Assembly (NCBI GenBank): GCA_052035735.1
Contig: JBPOHI010000097.1
Coordinates: 3,404-67,403, forward strand
DNA length: 64,000 nucleotides
DNA from: JAGPDF01 sp052035735
Lineage (GTDB): Bacteria > Acidobacteriota > Thermoanaerobaculia > Multivoradales > JAGPDF01
Reading direction: 5' to 3'
Below are positions 7,442 to 15,361 of the stretch, piece by piece. Position 1 is the first letter of the stretch; each line of letters begins with the position of its first letter. The notes below the pieces were generated by a model. It saw only the letters and a program-made list of their open reading frames with translations, searched no databases and was not told the DNA's origin. The position numbers were made by a program, and so were the translations under genes.

Positions 7442-9550
7442 TCAGTCGAGCGGCGGCATCTCGGTGCCGTAGACGTACTTCTCGAAGAACGGCTGCCAGT
7501 CGGTGTCGGTCATCTGCCGCAGCATCGCCGGCAGCATGCGCGTCTCCGCCGGCTTGAAGGTGAAGTTGCGCACCAGGGCGCGCAGGAAAGCGAGGAACAG
7601 GGGATCGCCCTGCGCGGCGCCGCCCTTCAACCGGCCGAGCTCGGCGCGGATTGAGTGCAGCACCAGGGGACCCTTGGCGTAGAGCAGATTCTGCCGGTCC
7701 ATACCGTCGGCTTCGTCCTCGAACGCGAGCTCGTCGGCGAGGAAGATGCTCGCCCCCGGCTTGAGCGTCCGGGCGCCGTTCTGCCACTCGCGCAGCGCCA
7801 AGTCGAATCGCCGCTGGCCCTCCTTGGCGTTGGGGCTCGTGCGCTGGATGCAGGTCGCCGAGACGTAGTCGGCGATGCTCTCGGAGAGCCACGTGTCCTG
7901 ATCACCCGCGAGCTGCACGATGTGCGGGAAGTAGCCGTGCGCGACCTCGTGCGCGAAACGCTCGTTGATGCCGCGCGAGGTGGCCGCGTTGAGGAACGCT
8001 TCATCTTCGTCGCCGGCGGTGGCGCGCGCCGTCGTGGCGCTGTTGAACGCCTCCTTGGTGATGTAGATGACTCCCGCCGGAGCGACACCGAAGCCCCAGT
8101 CGTTGATCTCCAGAATGTCGAGCTCGCGGAACGGGTACGGTACGCCGAACCAGTTCTCGTAGCAGCTCTTGGCGGCGAAGAAATTCTTGGCGAGGCGGCG
8201 GGCGGCGGCCTCCTTGGGCCGGGCGTAAGTGGAAACCACGGCCTTGTAGCCGTTCTGCTCCTCGGTCACCGACTGATACTTCCCGGCGAGTACGACGGGG
8301 TAGCGGAAGGCGCCGTCGAGGCGCGAGCGCAGCCAGTTCGTGGAGTCGGTGGAACCTGTCTCGACCGATTCTCCCGAGGCGAAAGGCACGAACGGCTTGG
8401 GGACTTCGACGCGGATGTCATAGGCCGCATAGTCGAGCGCGCCGTCGCCGGCGGCGGGTGAGATCTGCCCGGCGCCGAGGTCGAAGTAGTTGTCGCCGCC
8501 CGGGCGCTGGGCGAACTCGCCCTCGACGACCGCCTCGACGAGCACCGACTCGCCGACCGAAAGCGGGCGCGGGAGGGCGACCAGAAGGTCGCCGCGGAAG
8601 AACCGGTGCGGCGCGGGCTGCCCGTCGACGAGGACGCGGTTGACCTGCACGAGGCGCACGCGGCCGTCCTGGTCGATCACGTACTCGCCGATGCCGAACG
8701 ACAGGAGACGGAGCGCGGCACTCGAGGAGACGACCTTGCTCTTCGACGTCACGACGACGTGCGTGCCGCGATCGTTGACGATCTCCGAGCTCACCTGCGG
8801 CACCGCGAAGGGAGGCGCGACCGGTTCCCACCAGGTCCGGCCCACCGGCTGGGTGACCAGCTGCCGCTGACGGAGGCGCCCGGCGCGATCGCCCCACGGC
8901 GCCGGCAGCGATTCGAGCTCGGTGAGGCTCTCGATGCGGGCGTTCGGCCGCGGATCCACGTCGAGGGCGAAATCGCCCTTGTCGCTGCGCAGGAGGGCGT
9001 TGACGTAGCCCTTGCCGCCGTTGGCGCGGGCGAGCGAGAGGTCGCGCGCCGGGTTGGCGGTGAACATCTTGCCCAGGACCGAGGTCGCCCAGGGCGAGAA
9101 GGGCACCGGGAGCTTCTCGCCCGCTGCGGGCGGGCTCGTCGACAGCAGGTCCCAACTCCAGACGACCGCCTCCTCGAGCTTCAGGCTCACTTCGAGGACG
9201 CCGCCGTCGCGCGTCGCGGAGAGGCTGGAGGCCGATTTCAAGTTGCGCGCCGCGACCGGCTCGGAGAAGCGATCCGTAACGCGATAGGTGAACGTGGCCG
9301 ACCCTTGCAGCCAGAAGCCGCAGGCCACTCCATCGGCGGCGAGCAGATAGACCTTGGCACCAGGCTGGACGCGGAGCTCGCCATGGCCGATGGCGAGCGC
9401 GGCGCCGAGCGGAATCTCGCGCACGACCGTCGGATGCTCGATCGCCGCGCCCAGCGCGGACGGATCGAAGGGCGCCGCCGCCGGCTCGGCGGCAAGAGTG
9501 GAAGAAGAGAGAACGAGTGCGAAGAGGGGAGCGAAAGTGCGGATGCTCAT
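7442..9550 (-). CDS. Exported M1-type (gluzincin) zinc metallopeptidase
   Basis: A 702-residue exported peptidase. ATG at 9550 has GGAGG upstream and a signal peptide (MSIRTFAPLFALVLSSSTLAAE). The zinc site is HEVAH at about residues 534-538, with the third ligand Glu in LSESIADY exactly 18 residues later. This HExxH-x18-E spacing defines the M1 aminopeptidase clan. Upstream is a long beta-rich N-terminal part; FGVAPAGVIYITKEAF sits about where the M1 GxMEN exopeptidase motif is expected, but the motif is not intact, so aminopeptidase specificity is uncertain. It probably acts in the periplasm or outside the cell on peptides. It lies between the DUF4910 peptidase and the delta-60 gene, all on the minus strand. 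Confidence 0.88.
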   Translation of the reverse strand: MSIRTFAPLFALVLSSSTLAAEPAAAPFDPSALGAAIEHPTVVREIPLGAALAIGHGELRVQPGAKVYLLAADGVACGFWLQGSATFTYRVTDRFSEPVAARNLKSASSLSATRDGGVLEVSLKLEEAVVWSWDLLSTSPPAAGEKLPVPFSPWATSVLGKMFTANPARDLSLARANGGKGYVNALLRSDKGDFALDVDPRPNARIESLTELESLPAPWGDRAGRLRQRQLVTQPVGRTWWEPVAPPFAVPQVSSEIVNDRGTHVVVTSKSKVVSSSAALRLLSFGIGEYVIDQDGRVRLVQVNRVLVDGQPAPHRFFRGDLLVALPRPLSVGESVLVEAVVEGEFAQRPGGDNYFDLGAGQISPAAGDGALDYAAYDIRVEVPKPFVPFASGESVETGSTDSTNWLRSRLDGAFRYPVVLAGKYQSVTEEQNGYKAVVSTYARPKEAAARRLAKNFFAAKSCYENWFGVPYPFRELDILEINDWGFGVAPAGVIYITKEAFNSATTARATAGDEDEAFLNAATSRGINERFAHEVAHGYFPHIVQLAGDQDTWLSESIADYVSATCIQRTSPNAKEGQRRFDLALREWQNGARTLKPGASIFLADELAFEDEADGMDRQNLLYAKGPLVLHSIRAELGRLKGGAAQGDPLFLAFLRALVRNFTFKPAETRMLPAMLRQMTDTDWQPFFEKYVYGTEMPPLD

Positions 9551-9620
9551 GGATACCTCCTGAGCTGCCTTTCAACTCTAGCCGAACGCGAGGAAACGCC
9601 GCGCACAAGTCCTGCGGGCG

Positions 9621-10898
9621 CTATCCGGGCCGCGCCAGGAGCCCAGCCGCGACCAACGCTGTGGTCGCTTCGCGCAGCGCCACGACGGATATCCCCGAGC
9701 GCTCGGCGATGTCGTCGAGGGAGTGGCTGCCGTCGGACTGGTTCAGCATCCAGAGGAGGGCGAGCTCGCGCTCGCGGCCGGCGTCGTCGCCGCCGATCAG
9801 CCGATAGAGGCCCCGGCGGCCGAGCTGCGGCTCGCACTCGGGCGCGAGGTTGCGGTAGCACTCGCGGCTCTCGAGGCCGTCGACCACCGCCTCGAGCGCC
9901 GCGACCGACTCCGCCAGGGTCTCCGGGCGGATGAAGTCGAGGTTGTCGGCCGAGGTGTGGTACTCGGGGTAGCGCCCGTACGGCGTGCGCGAGAAACAGC
10001 CCGCCTCGAGCGCGATGCCGGGGGAGTTGAACTGGCGCTCGTCGTAGCCGAACGGGACGAACGCCTCGACCTCGAGCCCTGCCCGCAGGCGGGCGAGCGC
10101 GCGCACGACTTCGCGGTCGACCGGCGCGTCGCCGCTCCGCGAGCGCTTGTAGTGGAAGTCTCCGGGAGCGCCGAGCCCGGCGAGCACCAGCGCATGCCGG
10201 ATCCGTTCGCGCGCCGCGCGATTCGTCGCCAGCCAAGCGATCGCGCCGATCGTCCCCGGCAGGAAGAGAAATCGGTAAGAGAGCCTGCGGCGCGGGCGCG
10301 CCGCGAGACGCCGGGCGAGCGCCGTCGCCACCACCATGCCGGAGAGATTGTCGTTGGCGAGCGACGGGTGGCAACAGTGGGTCGAAAGGAGGACCTCCTC
10401 CTCCGACTCGCCGGGTAGCGCGAGCTCTCCGTAGGTCAGGCTGCCGGCGAAGAGCTCGCTGTCGACGACGACGTCGTAGTCGCCCGCGGGCAGACCCTCG
10501 ACCAGGCGGTGCGGCAGACAGAAGCCCCACTGCTCCTTGTAGTAGCTGGTGCGGTAAGGGATCAGCTCGGGCTGGGCGGGCAGCGTGAAGAGGTGCTTCT
10601 TGAGCTCGTCGAGCGCCACCCGGCCACGAAACGGGGCACTGTAATTGAGGACCTGCAGGTTGTGGACTGCACTGTCGGCGATCCGTGAGCCATCGGGGGC
10701 GGTGATGTGCGCCTCGCGGAGGCGCCATTCGCGCGGCACCGTCCAGTCGAAGATCGCCGCGCCGGTAGGAATTTCGTGGATCGCGAGGTCGATCTTCCCG
10801 GCGAGCAGCGAGAGGCTCTGGCGGACCCCGTCGCCGGTGATGCTGCGACAGATCGGAAAGAGCCGCGCGGCGAGCGCGTGGAGCTCCGGCCCGGTCAT
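9621..10898 (-). CDS. DUF4910-family M28-like peptidase in deoxysugar operon
   Basis: A 425-residue protein of the DUF4910/COG4310 type, which has an M28-like aminopeptidase fold. The family opening is clear (ALAARLFPICRSITGDGVRQSL), followed by FDWTVPREWRLREAHI and a metal-site region LSTHCCHPSLANDNLSGMVVATALARRL. Further candidate ligands are in FGYDERQFNSPGIALEAG and the EYHTSADNLDFI stretch. The last 70 residues look like a winged helix (NQSDGSHSLDDIAERSGISVVALREATTALVAAGLL). Its ATG overlaps the rmlC stop by ATGA, so the two are translationally coupled. DUF4910 proteins often sit in polysaccharide or nucleotide-sugar clusters; the substrate is unknown. There is no signal peptide, so it is likely cytoplasmic. 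Confidence 0.85.
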   Translation of the reverse strand: MTGPELHALAARLFPICRSITGDGVRQSLSLLAGKIDLAIHEIPTGAAIFDWTVPREWRLREAHITAPDGSRIADSAVHNLQVLNYSAPFRGRVALDELKKHLFTLPAQPELIPYRTSYYKEQWGFCLPHRLVEGLPAGDYDVVVDSELFAGSLTYGELALPGESEEEVLLSTHCCHPSLANDNLSGMVVATALARRLAARPRRRLSYRFLFLPGTIGAIAWLATNRAARERIRHALVLAGLGAPGDFHYKRSRSGDAPVDREVVRALARLRAGLEVEAFVPFGYDERQFNSPGIALEAGCFSRTPYGRYPEYHTSADNLDFIRPETLAESVAALEAVVDGLESRECYRNLAPECEPQLGRRGLYRLIGGDDAGRERELALLWMLNQSDGSHSLDDIAERSGISVVALREATTALVAAGLLARPG

Positions 10899-11434
10899 TC
10901 CGAAAGGGAGAGGAGGTCGGGATAGCCGGCGTCGCGCGCCGAGATCACCCTCACCGGCTCGGGCAGCACGATGCCGAAAGCCGGGTCGTCCCAGCGCACG
11001 CCGCGGGCGGCCTCGGGGACGTAGAACTCCGACATCGAGTAGTGCACCTCGCAGTCGTCCGTCAGAGTGAGGAAGCCGTGCGCGACGCCGGGCGGGATGT
11101 AGACCGCGTTCCGGGCTTCACCGGAGAGCTCGATCGCCAAGTGCTGGCGGAAGATGTGCGACTCCGGGCGCAGGTCGACCAGGAGATCGTAGATCGTGCC
11201 GTGGACGCAGCGCACGATCTTGGCCTCGCCGTGCGGCGCAGCCTGAAAGTGCAGGCCGCGCAGCGTGCCGCGACGCGGATTCACCGACAGGCTGGTCTGG
11301 ACGAAGGGAGAGGCGAGCCCGGCAGCCGCGAACTCCCGCGCGCAGAAGGTGCGGGCGAAGAAGCCGCGGTCGTCCGCTGCCGGCTCGATCTCGAGGAGGA
11401 AGGCGCCCGGAATGCCAAGGCGAACGAGCTTCAC
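10895..11434 (-). CDS. rmlC: dTDP-4-dehydrorhamnose 3,5-epimerase family protein
   Basis: A 179-residue cupin of the RmlC family, which epimerises C3 and C5 of dTDP-4-keto-6-deoxyglucose or a related keto-sugar. Recognised parts are DDRGFFARTFCAREF, FVQTSLSVNPRRGTLRGLHFQ (with the catalytic-type His in RGLHFQ), IVRCVHGTIYDLLVDLRP, and YIPPGVAHGFLTLTDDCEVHYSMSEFY. The GTG start at 11434 overlaps the stop of the upstream methyltransferase (GTGA), and its own stop overlaps the DUF4910 start (ATGA). No rmlA, rmlB or rmlD is present in the window. With a sugar C-methyltransferase next to it, the product may be a branched deoxysugar rather than rhamnose itself. Confidence 0.93.
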   Translation of the reverse strand: MKLVRLGIPGAFLLEIEPAADDRGFFARTFCAREFAAAGLASPFVQTSLSVNPRRGTLRGLHFQAAPHGEAKIVRCVHGTIYDLLVDLRPESHIFRQHLAIELSGEARNAVYIPPGVAHGFLTLTDDCEVHYSMSEFYVPEAARGVRWDDPAFGIVLPEPVRVISARDAGYPDLLSLSE

Positions 11435-12684
11435 AGGAGCTCGACTCCGGGAATCGCGACGACGAACCGGCCACCCCAGGAGCGAATACCGGCCATCTGC
11501 TCGGCGATCTCGCGGCGCAGGTTCCAGGGCAGGATCAGCACGTAGTCCGGACGCGTCTCGAAGATCGCCTCGGGTGCCCGGATGGGAATTCTCGTGCCGG
11601 GCAGGAAGAGGCCCTGCTTGTGCGGGCTCCTGTCGACGGTGTAATCGAGGAAGTCGCCGCGCACGCCGCAGTAGTTGAGCAGCGTGTTGCCTTTGGCCGG
11701 CGCGCCATAGCCGACGATCGCCTTGCCGGCGCGCTTCTCGCGGATGAGGAAGTCGAGCAGCGCGCGCTTGGTCTCGCGCACGCGCTCGGAGTAGCCGGCG
11801 TAGTACTCCAGGCTCTCGACACCCAGCGCACGCTCGCGTGCCAGGAGCTCGTCGACTCTGCGGGCTCGCGGGCCCGAGACCTCGCCCCGAGCGCTCCGGT
11901 GCCGGGCGTAGACGCGCAGGCTGCCGCCGTGCGTCGGCAGCTCCTCGACGTCGAACAGCTCCAGGCCGTGCGTGGCGAAGACGCGTTCGACGGCGACGAA
12001 GGAGAAGTAGGAATAGTGCTCGTGATAGATCGTGTCGAACTGGTTGCCGTCGATCATCTGCACGAGGTGCGGGAACTCCATCGTCAGGACGCCCTCGCCC
12101 TTGAGCAGGATGGCGAGTCCGCCGACGAAGTCGTCGAGGTCCGGTACGTGGGCGAGGACGTTGTTGCCGAGCAGCAGGTCGGCGGCGAGCCCCCGGGCGA
12201 CGAGGTCGCGGGCTGCCTCGCGCCCGAAGAAGCGCACCTCGGTGGGAATGCCGAGCCGCTTGGCCGCCTCGGCGACGTTCGCCGCCGGCTCGACGCCGAG
12301 CACCGGGATGCCGCGCTCGACGAAGTTCTTGAGCAGGTAGCCGTCGTTCGAGGCGATCTCGACCACCTGGCTGCCGCTGCCGAGACCGAACCGCGGCACC
12401 ACGGTGTCGACGTAGGCCCGGGCGTGCTCGAGCCAACTGGAGGAGAAAGACGAGAAGTAGGCGTAGTCGCTGAAGATCTCCTGCGGCGTCGCGCATTCCG
12501 GCAGCTGGCAGAGCCAGCAGCGCTCGCAGACGTAGACGCACAGAGGCAGAAAGAGCTCCGCCCGGGCCAGCGCGGCCGGCTGCAGGTAGGAGTTGGCGAG
12601 CGGCGAGCTGCCGAGATCGACCATGACTCGGTCGAGCGGCGCGCCACAGGAGCGGCAGGCGAGGTGCTGCGCGGGAATCGTCAT
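11431..12684 (-). CDS. Sugar C-methyltransferase-like class I SAM methyltransferase with N-terminal zinc site
   Basis: A 417-residue three-part methyltransferase of the NDP-hexose 3-C-methyltransferase type (TylC3-like). ATG at 12684 is chosen because the zinc-binding N-terminus follows directly (CRSCG near residue 9, then CERCWLCQLPECA); in-frame sequence further upstream is low-complexity and runs into the divergent promoter. The middle SAM-binding domain has VVEIASNDGYLLKNFVERGIPVLGVEPAANVA and the family phrase YHEHYSYFSFVAVERVF. The C-terminal domain has FLIREKRAGKAIVGYGAPAKGNTLLNYCG and ends near YVLILPWNLRREIAEQM. It would transfer a methyl group to carbon of a keto-deoxysugar. First gene of a coupled three-gene operon, divergent from the Trm112-like gene. 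Confidence 0.9.
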   Translation of the reverse strand: MTIPAQHLACRSCGAPLDRVMVDLGSSPLANSYLQPAALARAELFLPLCVYVCERCWLCQLPECATPQEIFSDYAYFSSFSSSWLEHARAYVDTVVPRFGLGSGSQVVEIASNDGYLLKNFVERGIPVLGVEPAANVAEAAKRLGIPTEVRFFGREAARDLVARGLAADLLLGNNVLAHVPDLDDFVGGLAILLKGEGVLTMEFPHLVQMIDGNQFDTIYHEHYSYFSFVAVERVFATHGLELFDVEELPTHGGSLRVYARHRSARGEVSGPRARRVDELLARERALGVESLEYYAGYSERVRETKRALLDFLIREKRAGKAIVGYGAPAKGNTLLNYCGVRGDFLDYTVDRSPHKQGLFLPGTRIPIRAPEAIFETRPDYVLILPWNLRREIAEQMAGIRSWGGRFVVAIPGVELL

Positions 12685-12842
12685 GGTCGAGGTCGGGGTT
12701 TCGGAGTCGGGAGAGCCGAGCGAACCGCCGGAGCGAACTCTAGCAAAGCGCCCGGCGAGGTCGCCGGAGAGGGCCGGACAAGCCGCCGGCAGGGGCCGGC
12801 GTGCTATCTTCTGGGCGCTCCGAGCGTGAGCGCTCCCTGCCG

Positions 12843-13094
12843 ATGCCCCTCGATCCCGAACTCCTCGCCATCCTGGTCTGCCCGCACTGCCGCGGCTCGC
12901 TGGCGCGCGTGGAGCTGCCGGAGAGCCTCCGCCGGACGCTGGTCGAACGCTATCGCGAGCATTTTCGCGACGAGACACCGGTGGTCGAGGAGGGCTTGTT
13001 CTGCAGCGCCTCCGAGCTCGTCTTTCCGATCGTCTCCGACATCCCCGTCATGCTCGTGGACGAAGCCCTGCCGGCTTCGGCGCTCGCCCGCTAG
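12843..13094 (+). CDS. Trm112-like small zinc-ribbon type protein
   Basis: An 83-residue protein beginning MPLDPELLAILVCPHCRGSL, the standard opening of bacterial Trm112/YcaR (UPF0434) proteins. One CxxC pair is present (CPHC) with a further cysteine in LFCSASELVFPIVSDIPVMLVDEA, which is the conserved C-terminal phrase of the family. ATG at 12843 is chosen; the in-frame sequence back to 12801 is not family-like. Members are small partners of methyltransferases or sit beside lipid A/glycan genes, but the bacterial role is poorly defined. It begins the long plus-strand gene run, and the next gene starts 21 bases downstream. Confidence 0.85.
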   Translation: MPLDPELLAILVCPHCRGSLARVELPESLRRTLVERYREHFRDETPVVEEGLFCSASELVFPIVSDIPVMLVDEALPASALAR

Positions 13095-13115
13095 GGCGCC
13101 GGGTCGCCTTCCGAC

Positions 13116-14393
13116 GTGGGGCTTTCCGCGCCGCTCCGTTTCGTCCCCTGGAACGCGGCGACTCGCGAACGCCTGCGTTTCGGGATCTATGCCGCGCATC
13201 TGCTGACGCTCTTCGGCATCGCGCTGTCGAATGTCGCGCTCGGGCTCGGCCTGTTGCTGTTTCCCGCCCTGCGCGATCCTGATGGGAGTGCTCTTCGTCG
13301 CGCCCGGCCGCTGCTCGTCGCCGCCGCGGTCTATGCCGTCCTGCTCGCGGTCGCGGTGCTCTTCTCGCTGGATCCGGCGGCGAGCCTCGACGCGCTGCGG
13401 GAGCTCTTCACCCTGGCGGCCCTGCCGCTCGCCATCGGCTCGATCGCCGGCGAGCGGCGTCTGCGCATCATGTTCGACGCTGCGATTCTCGCCGCTGCGC
13501 TCGCGGCGGCGGCCGGTCTCGCCCAGTTCTGGTTCGGCTTCGGCGACATCGACCGCCGGATCCGCGGCCCGTTCTCGCACGTCATGACCTTCTCGGGCAT
13601 CCTCTTGCTGATCGACCTGGTGCTCATCGCGCGCCTCATGTTCCGGCCGCACCATGCGGCGGAGAACCGCGGCCGCTGGGGCTGGCTCGGCGCCCCCTGG
13701 CTCGCCTGGGTCGCGCTGGCGACGATCAATCTGGCGCTCGTCGGCTCGCTGACGCGCAACGCCTGGATCGGTCTCGCTTTCGGCGGCGGGTGGCTGCTGT
13801 GGATTCGCCGGCGGCGCCTGCTGCTCTGGGTTCTGCCGGCCTCCGCGGTGTTCGTCGTCCTCGCGCCGGTGCCGGTGCTGGCGCGGGCGTTGTCGGTCGC
13901 CAACCTCTCGGACGAATCGAGCTACGACCGGCTCTGCATGCTGGAAGCGGGGGCCCGGATGGTCGCCGAGCATCCGCTCTTCGGTGTCGGGCCGAACATG
14001 GCCGAGCGCCTGTATCCGATCTACCGCCACGCCAGCGCTGCCCGCCTGAATGTGCCGCATTTGCACGACAGCTACGCCCAGATCGCCGCCGAACGCGGCC
14101 TGCCGGCGCTCGCGAGCTATCTGGCTCTGCTCGCGGTGGCGCTCGCTCGTGCCTGGCGCGGCTACCGCGCGGAGCGCGAAGCAGGCGGCAGTTCGCGCGC
14201 CGATCTCTGGCTGGGCGTGATCGCGGCGCTGCTCGCCTTCGCGCTGGCTTCGCTGTTCGAGCACAATTGGGGAGATGTCGAAGTGCAGCGGGTCGCGCTG
14301 CTGCTGCTCGCCGCGCCGTTCTGCCTGGAGATCGGCGGAGCCGCGATGGACTCGGCCAGCTCGCAGGCCGCGGAGCCCGGGAGGACGGTGTGA
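13116..14393 (+). CDS. O-antigen ligase-like polytopic membrane protein
   Basis: A 425-residue inner-membrane protein with about ten to twelve hydrophobic segments, for example LLTLFGIALSNVALGLGLLLF and LLVAAAVYAVLLAVAVLFSL. The Wzy_C/O-antigen ligase signature region is visible: NLALVGSLTRNAWIGLAFGG (the SLTRNA arginine is characteristic), then a large periplasmic loop with HPLFGVGPNM and NVPHLHDSYAQIAAERGLPAL, where the His-Asp-Ser stretch matches the conserved ligase loop. It would polymerise or ligate undecaprenyl-linked glycan on the periplasmic side. GTG start at 13116. Its stop overlaps the polyprenyl synthase start by GTGA, linking glycan ligation with lipid-carrier supply. Ligase and polymerase cannot be told apart from sequence alone. 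Confidence 0.85.
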   Translation: MGLSAPLRFVPWNAATRERLRFGIYAAHLLTLFGIALSNVALGLGLLLFPALRDPDGSALRRARPLLVAAAVYAVLLAVAVLFSLDPAASLDALRELFTLAALPLAIGSIAGERRLRIMFDAAILAAALAAAAGLAQFWFGFGDIDRRIRGPFSHVMTFSGILLLIDLVLIARLMFRPHHAAENRGRWGWLGAPWLAWVALATINLALVGSLTRNAWIGLAFGGGWLLWIRRRRLLLWVLPASAVFVVLAPVPVLARALSVANLSDESSYDRLCMLEAGARMVAEHPLFGVGPNMAERLYPIYRHASAARLNVPHLHDSYAQIAAERGLPALASYLALLAVALARAWRGYRAEREAGGSSRADLWLGVIAALLAFALASLFEHNWGDVEVQRVALLLLAAPFCLEIGGAAMDSASSQAAEPGRTV

Positions 14394-15298
14394 CCTCGGA
14401 CGAAGCCTTCGAGCGCTTTCTCGCCGAGAGCCGCAGCGCGGTCGAGGCCGAGCTCGAGCGCCTGCTCGGCGAGCCGGGTCTCACGCCGCCGCCCCTGCAC
14501 GAGGCGATGCGCTACAGCGTTCTCGGCGGCGGCAAGCGCCTGCGCCCAGCGCTGGTGCGCCTTGCCGGGCGCTCGTTCGGAGCGGCCGACGAGCTGCTGC
14601 TGCCCGGCGCCGCGGCGATCGAGCTGATCCACACCTACAGCCTGGTGCACGACGACCTGCCGGCGCTCGACGACGACGACCTGCGCCGCGGACGGCCGAC
14701 CCTGCATCGCCGTTTCGACGAGGCGACGGCGATTCTGGCGGGAGACGCCCTGCTCACTCTCGGACTGACCGTGCTGGCGGAGCAGCCGGCGGCAGTGCCA
14801 GGGGAGGTGCGGGCCCGGGCGGTGGCGCTGGTGGGCACTGCGGCAGGCAGCTCCGGCATGATCGGTGGGCAGGTCGAGGATCTCGCCGCCGAGGCCGGCT
14901 GGACGTCGAGCGCCGCGACGGCGGCGGCGCTCGACCGCATTCACCGCGGAAAGACCGGCGCGTTGCTCACCGCCTGCCTGCGCCTGGGGGGTCTCTACGC
15001 CGCCGTCTCCCCGGCAGAAGATCTGATTCTGCGCGACTTAGGCGAAACGATCGGGCTCCTGTTCCAGATCCGCGATGATATTCTCGACGTCGAAGGCAGC
15101 GCTTCGGCTCTCGGCAAGACGCCTGGAAAGGACGCCGCCGCGAGCAAGCTCACCTATCCGGCGCTCCATGGGCTCGAGCGGAGCCGCGAGCGTCTGCAGG
15201 AGCTTGGTCGGGAAGCGATGGACCGGATTGCCGATCTGCCGCGCGAGCGCGACAGCTGGATGCAGCTGATCGCGTTCCTCGACCGCCGCGGTTCCTGA
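14390..15298 (+). CDS. ispA: Polyprenyl (farnesyl/geranylgeranyl-type) diphosphate synthase
   Basis: A 302-residue all-helical prenyltransferase that condenses isopentenyl diphosphate with allylic diphosphates. The first aspartate-rich motif is HDDLPALDDDDLRRGRPTLH (Asp near residues 87-93) and the second is FQIRDDILDVEG (about 225-235). GGGKRLRPAL, the diphosphate-binding stretch, lies near residue 47, and GKTPGKDAAASKLTYP is the C-terminal family motif. The insertion in the first motif (DDxxxxD) is the bacterial FPP/GGPP short-chain type, so ispA is a reasonable symbol, though chain length cannot be fixed. GTG start at 14390 overlaps the ligase-like stop. It is followed after 63 bases by dxs, so both ends of isoprenoid supply are together. 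Confidence 0.93.
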   Translation: MTSDEAFERFLAESRSAVEAELERLLGEPGLTPPPLHEAMRYSVLGGGKRLRPALVRLAGRSFGAADELLLPGAAAIELIHTYSLVHDDLPALDDDDLRRGRPTLHRRFDEATAILAGDALLTLGLTVLAEQPAAVPGEVRARAVALVGTAAGSSGMIGGQVEDLAAEAGWTSSAATAAALDRIHRGKTGALLTACLRLGGLYAAVSPAEDLILRDLGETIGLLFQIRDDILDVEGSASALGKTPGKDAAASKLTYPALHGLERSRERLQELGREAMDRIADLPRERDSWMQLIAFLDRRGS

Positions 15299-15361
15299 GG
15301 CCGCTCGCGGCTTCAGCAGAGCGCCCAGAGAGTCGATTTCGAGGCCCGTCCCGGAGATCCC

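Noticed and set aside
10895..12541. A 548-codon frame joining RmlC with upstream sequence
   Set aside because: The upstream part is an Arg-rich shadow of the C-methyltransferase gene; RmlC starts at GTG 11434 with a 4-base overlap.
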